Shown: positions 60,612 through 64,000 of the stretch, one piece after another
Layout of the letters: each line of letters begins with the position of its first letter
How positions within the stretch are numbered: position 1 is the first letter of the stretch
Source of the DNA: JAPLJC01 sp052326585
Lineage (GTDB): Bacteria; Desulfobacterota; Desulfobaccia; Desulfobaccales; 0-14-0-80-60-11
DNA: 64,000 nt
Assembly (NCBI GenBank): GCA_052326585.1
Contig: JBKQLU010000008.1
Location: 1-64,000 of the forward strand
Direction of reading: 5' to 3'
Translations under genes and position numbers: made by a program
The notes under the pieces: generated by a model
Databases searched by the model: none
What the model saw: only the letters and a program-made list of their open reading frames with translations
Told to the model about the DNA's origin: nothing

Positions 60612-62480
60612 CTAATCCAGTTCGTACTCCCGGCGCCAGTCCTTCTCTTCCTGCCAGGGGGGCTGAGCCGCTTTATCGAACAAAAAATCCCCCAGGACCA
60701 GGTAGTCCATCTCGGTGCGCATGAAGCACTGATAGGCGTGCTCCGGGGTGCAGACGATGGGCTCACCCCGGACGTTGAAGCTGGTGTTGACGATGAGGCC
60801 GCAGCCGGTCTGTTCCTGAAAGGCCCGGATCAGGCGCCAATACTTCTCGTTGGTCTCCCGGTGCACCGTCTGGATGCGGGCCGAATAGTCCACGTGAGTG
60901 ATGGCCGGCACCTCCGAACGCAGGTGATAGAGGCGCTGGAACAGCTCCAGGGTTTCATAGTCCGGGGGCAAGGGCCGGCGCTTCTCATCCCTTACCGGCG
61001 CCACCAGCAGCATGTAGGGGGAAGGAGTCTCCAACTCGAAGTAGCGGCTGCACTCCTCCATCAGCACCGATGGTGCGAAGGGCCGGAAGCCCTCCCGGTA
61101 TTTGATCTTGAGATTGAGGCGCTTCTGCATCTCCGGGTGCCGCGGGTCGCCCAGGATGGAGCGGTTCCCCAGGGCCCGGGGCCCGAACTCCATGCGGCCC
61201 TGAAACCAGCCCACCACCTGGCCCTGGGCCAGCAAGGCCGCCACGTCTTTGCTGAGGTCATCGAAATCTTGGTAACGCTTATAGGGGGCCTGGAGCCGGC
61301 GGGCCAGCCGCACGACCTCGTCAGCCCCGTACTCCGGTCCCAGATAGGCGCCCTGCATCTGGTCCAGGGCCGGGTTAGGGTTGGGGAGCTTCCGGTCCTG
61401 CCTCTGGACGATGTGCCAGGCGGCCAGGGCGGCGCCCAGGGCCCCGCCGGCGTCCCCGGCGGCTGGCTGGATCCAGAGGTCCTTGAAGGTCCCCCGGCGC
61501 AAGAGCTTGCCGTTGGCCACGCAATTCAGGGCCACCCCGCCGGCCATCACCAGGTTGGCGGCGCCGGTCAGTTTCTTGGCGGTGTCCGCCAGGCGCAGGA
61601 CTATCTCCTCGGTGACCTGCTGGATGGCCAGGGCCAGGTCCATATGCCGCTGGTCCAGGTGGCTCTCCCGGGCCCGGGGCGGCAACCCGAAGAGCGAGGT
61701 CCACTTGTCCTCGTGGCACATGGTGAGGCCGGTGGCATAATTGAAGTAGTCCATGTTGAGGAGCAGGGAGCCGTCGGACCTGATATCCACCAACTCCTCC
61801 AGGATCAAATCCCGCCAGCGCCGGGTCCGGTCCGCCTCGGGGTTGCCATAGGGCGCCAGGCCCATGAGCTTGTATTCGCCGCTGTTGACCTTGAAGCCGC
61901 AGTAATAGGTGAAGGCGGAGTAGAGCAGCCCCAGGGAATGGGGAAATTGCAGCTCCCTGAGGATGGTGATCTCGCGGCCCTGGCCGAAGCCGATGGTAGA
62001 GGTGGCCCATTCTCCCACCCCGTCCAGGGTGAGGATGGCCGCCTCCTGAAATGGCGATGGATAAAAGGCGCTGGCCGCGTGGGACAGGTGGTGTTCGGGG
62101 AAGACTATCCGGGGCCGGCCGTCCCCCACCTTGGCCAGTTCCTCCCGGAGCAGGGAGCGCATCAACAATTTTTCTTTGATCCACACCGGCATGGCCATGA
62201 GGAAGCTCCTCAGGCCCCGGGGGGCAAAGCCGTGGTAGGTCTCCAGCAGACGTTCGAACTTGAGGTATGGCTTATCGTAAAAGGCCACCGCACTCAGGTC
62301 GCCCAGCTTCAACCCCGCCTCCGACATGACGTAGGCCAGGGCGTTGGCCGGAAAGTCCGGGTCGTGCTTCTTGCGGGTGAAGCGCTCTTCCTGGGCCGCG
62401 GCGACGATCTGGCCATCCACCAAAATGGCGGCGGCGCTGTCGTGGTAAAAGGCGGAAAGCCCTAGTATGGCAGCGGGCAA
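60612..62480 (-). CDS. NodU/CmcH-family carbamoyltransferase
   Basis: 622 residues. An N-terminal YrdC-unrelated ASKHA-like Kae1-type fold: ILGLSAFYHDSAAAILVDG, EHHLSHAASAFYPSPF (metal-binding His), GEYKLMGLAPYG, AGGVALNCVANGKL; the C-terminal domain ends with QTGCGLIVNTSFNVRGEPIV, CTPEHAY and YLVLGD. Such enzymes O-carbamoylate sugars or antibiotics with carbamoyl phosphate. TTG 62480 is the start (GGGGA upstream). Last gene of the SxtJ-DUF5989-carbamoyltransferase unit; neighbouring pathway genes for a glycan are absent nearby. Confidence 0.9.
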   Translation of the reverse strand: MPAAILGLSAFYHDSAAAILVDGQIVAAAQEERFTRKKHDPDFPANALAYVMSEAGLKLGDLSAVAFYDKPYLKFERLLETYHGFAPRGLRSFLMAMPVWIKEKLLMRSLLREELAKVGDGRPRIVFPEHHLSHAASAFYPSPFQEAAILTLDGVGEWATSTIGFGQGREITILRELQFPHSLGLLYSAFTYYCGFKVNSGEYKLMGLAPYGNPEADRTRRWRDLILEELVDIRSDGSLLLNMDYFNYATGLTMCHEDKWTSLFGLPPRARESHLDQRHMDLALAIQQVTEEIVLRLADTAKKLTGAANLVMAGGVALNCVANGKLLRRGTFKDLWIQPAAGDAGGALGAALAAWHIVQRQDRKLPNPNPALDQMQGAYLGPEYGADEVVRLARRLQAPYKRYQDFDDLSKDVAALLAQGQVVGWFQGRMEFGPRALGNRSILGDPRHPEMQKRLNLKIKYREGFRPFAPSVLMEECSRYFELETPSPYMLLVAPVRDEKRRPLPPDYETLELFQRLYHLRSEVPAITHVDYSARIQTVHRETNEKYWRLIRAFQEQTGCGLIVNTSFNVRGEPIVCTPEHAYQCFMRTEMDYLVLGDFLFDKAAQPPWQEEKDWRREYELD

Positions 62481-62494
62481 AGATCAATTCCCCG

Positions 62495-62644
62495 TTAAAA
62501 GATGGTATAGATAAAGGGAGCGATAGCCGAACCGCTGGCAAAGATCATCAGCGCCCCGAAGAACAGCAGGGTCAGGATGATGGGCAGCAGCCAGAATTTT
62601 TTCCGAACCTTTAGAAAGCCCCACAAATCACGAAAAAAGTCCAT
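62495..62644 (-). CDS. DUF5989-family small membrane protein
   Basis: A 49-codon gene (ATG 62644, TAA 62495). It begins MDFFRDLWGFLKVRKKFWLL, then one hydrophobic helix (PIILTLLFFGALMIFA) and ends GSAIAPFIYTIF, the pattern of DUF5989 proteins regularly found between SxtJ and carbamoyltransferase genes. CAGGAGAAATTT gives a ribosome binding site. It is too short for standard gene-length cut-offs. Its stop is 14 bases from the carbamoyltransferase start. Function unknown. Confidence 0.85.
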   Translation of the reverse strand: MDFFRDLWGFLKVRKKFWLLPIILTLLFFGALMIFASGSAIAPFIYTIF

Positions 62645-62735
62645 AAATTTCTCCTGTTTCTCATATCCTCGCTCCCAAGCCGGGCCTGGGATCCGGTCGG
62701 CAGATAACCTTAAGAGGCGCTTGGCGCCTCAGCTC

Positions 62736-63155
62736 TTAATAGGGATTCATCAAGTCCCGTTCCTGGATCGGCCCCTGGCGCTCCACGAAGACCGAGTTGC
62801 TGCCTTTCTTCCATTTTCCCAGTTGCAGGGAGTCAGTCCCCAGCCACCGCCGGATCAAGCCGACGGGGGTGACCACCAGAAAAAAGATCAGGGTGAGGAC
62901 GATCTTGGAGACCACCTGGCCCAGCAGATGGGAGAGGCCGAACCAGAGCCCGGCCAGGGGCCGGAAGGCGTTGGGCCAGGCCATGGTGAGCAGCAGCAAG
63001 GCGATGCTTACGGGCAGAAACCGGGGGAATTTCCCGAAATGGCCCAGCAGCAGGCAGATCAAGACCATGGCCATACCCGTGTCTTTGGCCTGCTCCAGGG
63101 TGGCGCTGAAGAGACGGGAGATGATCTTGGGGCCGATGGTCTTAGCCTTAGCCAT
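62736..63155 (-). CDS. SxtJ-family membrane protein
   Basis: 139 residues with three hydrophobic segments (about 28-45, 47-63 and 78-103: LGQVVSKIVLTLIFFLVVTP) and a charged C-terminal end with LGTDSLQLGKWKKGSNSVFV. SxtJ proteins are named from the saxitoxin cluster but are widespread beside carbamoyltransferases and may recruit them to the membrane. First gene of the unit; DUF5989 follows after 91 bases. Confidence 0.82.
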   Translation of the reverse strand: MAKAKTIGPKIISRLFSATLEQAKDTGMAMVLICLLLGHFGKFPRFLPVSIALLLLTMAWPNAFRPLAGLWFGLSHLLGQVVSKIVLTLIFFLVVTPVGLIRRWLGTDSLQLGKWKKGSNSVFVERQGPIQERDLMNPY

Positions 63156-63429
63156 ATTTTTTCCTCGCCTGGGAGTTGGGCTCCATCTTTGGCCCTGGGC
63201 CTGGGCGTCGAGGGGGGCGAACCGGGAGTGGTCCCGAAAAGCGTCTGTCCCACGCCGTCTCCCTGAACTGCCCTGACGGAGACTGATGGAGGCCCTGGTA
63301 TCGAAAATTTATCCGGGGCGGACACTGCGGCTGGCATCCTGAGCCGCCCAGTCCTATTTTATAATATTACACTAAACTAAATTTTTTTCCAGGGTTCTGC
63401 CTGGTTCCCTGGAAGCCTGGAGGCCTCGG

Positions 63430-64000
63430 ATGAGCGAAATGCAGCCTGATCTACAAGAATATTTCCGCGGTTTTGTTCCCCAGCGTGATGCCTTGCTCCT
63501 GGAGTTGGAACAGCAGGCCGCCGCGGCCGGCATCCCCATCGTCGGCCCGGTAGTGGGGGAATTGCTCCTGATCCTGGCCCGGGCCTGCGGCGCCGCCAAA
63601 GTCCTGGAGCTGGGCACCGCCACGGGCTATTCCGCCATCTACCTGGCCCGGGGTTGCGCCCCTGCCGATGGCCGGGTCCTTACCCTGGAAAGGGATGCGG
63701 CCATGGCGGCCCAAGCCCGGGGCAACATCGCCAGGGCCGGGCTGGCCGGGCGCATCGAGGTGCGGCTGGGGGAGGCCCGGGATCTCCTGGCCGGCCTGAC
63801 CGGCCCCTTCGACTTCATCTTCCTGGATATCGACAAGGAGTCCTACCTGCCGGCCCTGCCTCACTGCCGCCGCCTGCTGCGGATCGGCGGCCTGCTGGTC
63901 GCCGACAACGTCAGCTTCGCCGGCGCCGCAGCCTTCAACCAGGAAATCTTCGCCTCCCGGGACTGGAAGAGCGTCCACCTCCTGGGGTTCCTGCCCCTGC
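63430..64000 (+). CDS. O-methyltransferase (COMT-like, SAM-dependent), partial
   Basis: Begins at ATG 63430 (MSEMQPDLQEYFRGF) and is cut by the right edge after about 190 codons. The Methyltransf_3 hallmarks are VLELGTATGYSAIYLARG (SAM site), GRVLTLERDAAMAAQARGN, FDFIFLDIDKESYLPALP and GGLLVADNVSFAGA (metal ligands). Family members methylate catechols, caffeoyl-CoA or polyketide hydroxyls; substrate unknown. It is divergent from the SxtJ unit. Confidence 0.88.
   Translation, partial: MSEMQPDLQEYFRGFVPQRDALLLELEQQAAAAGIPIVGPVVGELLLILARACGAAKVLELGTATGYSAIYLARGCAPADGRVLTLERDAAMAAQARGNIARAGLAGRIEVRLGEARDLLAGLTGPFDFIFLDIDKESYLPALPHCRRLLRIGGLLVADNVSFAGAAAFNQEIFASRDWKSVHLLGFLPL

Overview
This looks like a chromosomal window from a GC-rich, Gram-negative bacterium. 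A lipid A/LPS-core cluster (msbA, lpxK, heptosyltransferases, gmhB, lpxA) proves an outer membrane. A flagellar sigma factor, pyruvate phosphate dikinase, ATP-type PEP carboxykinase, a stand-alone AICAR transformylase, an archaeal-style Ala/OCD dehydrogenase and abundant short intergenic repeats suggest a Desulfobacterota (former Deltaproteobacteria) member, perhaps Desulfobacca-like. That placement is inference; no 16S or dissimilatory sulfur gene is present.

Layout. 1-5.3 kb: lower-GC accessory segment next to the 3' end of a tRNA-Ser(CGA): a QueG-like Fe-S protein, a Tat-exported aldo/keto reductase, a protein typical of mobile islands and a decayed excisionase-like gene with two stop codons. 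5.5-17 kb: housekeeping genes (tadA, AICAR transformylase, a thymidylate-synthase relative, a secreted metzincin, rpmB, relA/spoT, proS, a YprB-like exonuclease). 17.2-17.8 kb: a higBA toxin-antitoxin pair with operator-like repeats. 17.8-30.7 kb: an ABC exporter pair, an SplB-like radical SAM protein, ppdK, an Ala/OCD dehydrogenase, adenine deaminase and fliA, all on the minus strand apart from one plus-strand hypothetical. 31.4-37.3 kb: rlmE-yebC-ruvC-ruvA, a solitary DNA methyltransferase with a C-terminal SNase-like domain, and pckA. 37.4-41.7 kb: SGNH hydrolase, small EamA/SMR-type transporter, SAH/MTA deaminase, lytic transglycosylase.

42.4-54.7 kb is an LPS assembly line on the plus strand: MsbA flips lipid A-core, LpxK phosphorylates lipid A, LpxA starts lipid A synthesis, GmhB makes ADP-heptose precursor, and three GT9 heptosyltransferases plus GT2 and GT4 enzymes build the core. 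A Trm112-like protein, a small lipoprotein, a PNPOx-fold protein and a zinc-type MDR dehydrogenase are interspersed. 54.8-59.3 kb: a PDZ-less HtrA protease, an MBL-fold hydrolase, two small hypotheticals and nadE. 59.3-60.4 kb is a strongly AT-rich single-gene insert encoding a potassium channel with a beta-helix-like N-terminal region. 60.6-63.2 kb is an SxtJ / DUF5989 / NodU-type carbamoyltransferase operon; the 49-codon DUF5989 gene is easily missed. An O-methyltransferase runs off the right edge.

Intergenic DNA is rich in four repeat classes: 7-bp-period tandem repeats hugging gene ends, palindrome cassettes with 2-3 nt loops, longer dyads built on CATTCTGAG/AAGAATCT, and C/G-rich inverted repeats. 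These, the methyltransferase-SNase fusion, the channel gene and the carbamoyltransferase cassette are the main points of interest. No CRISPR array, rRNA or intact transposase was seen.
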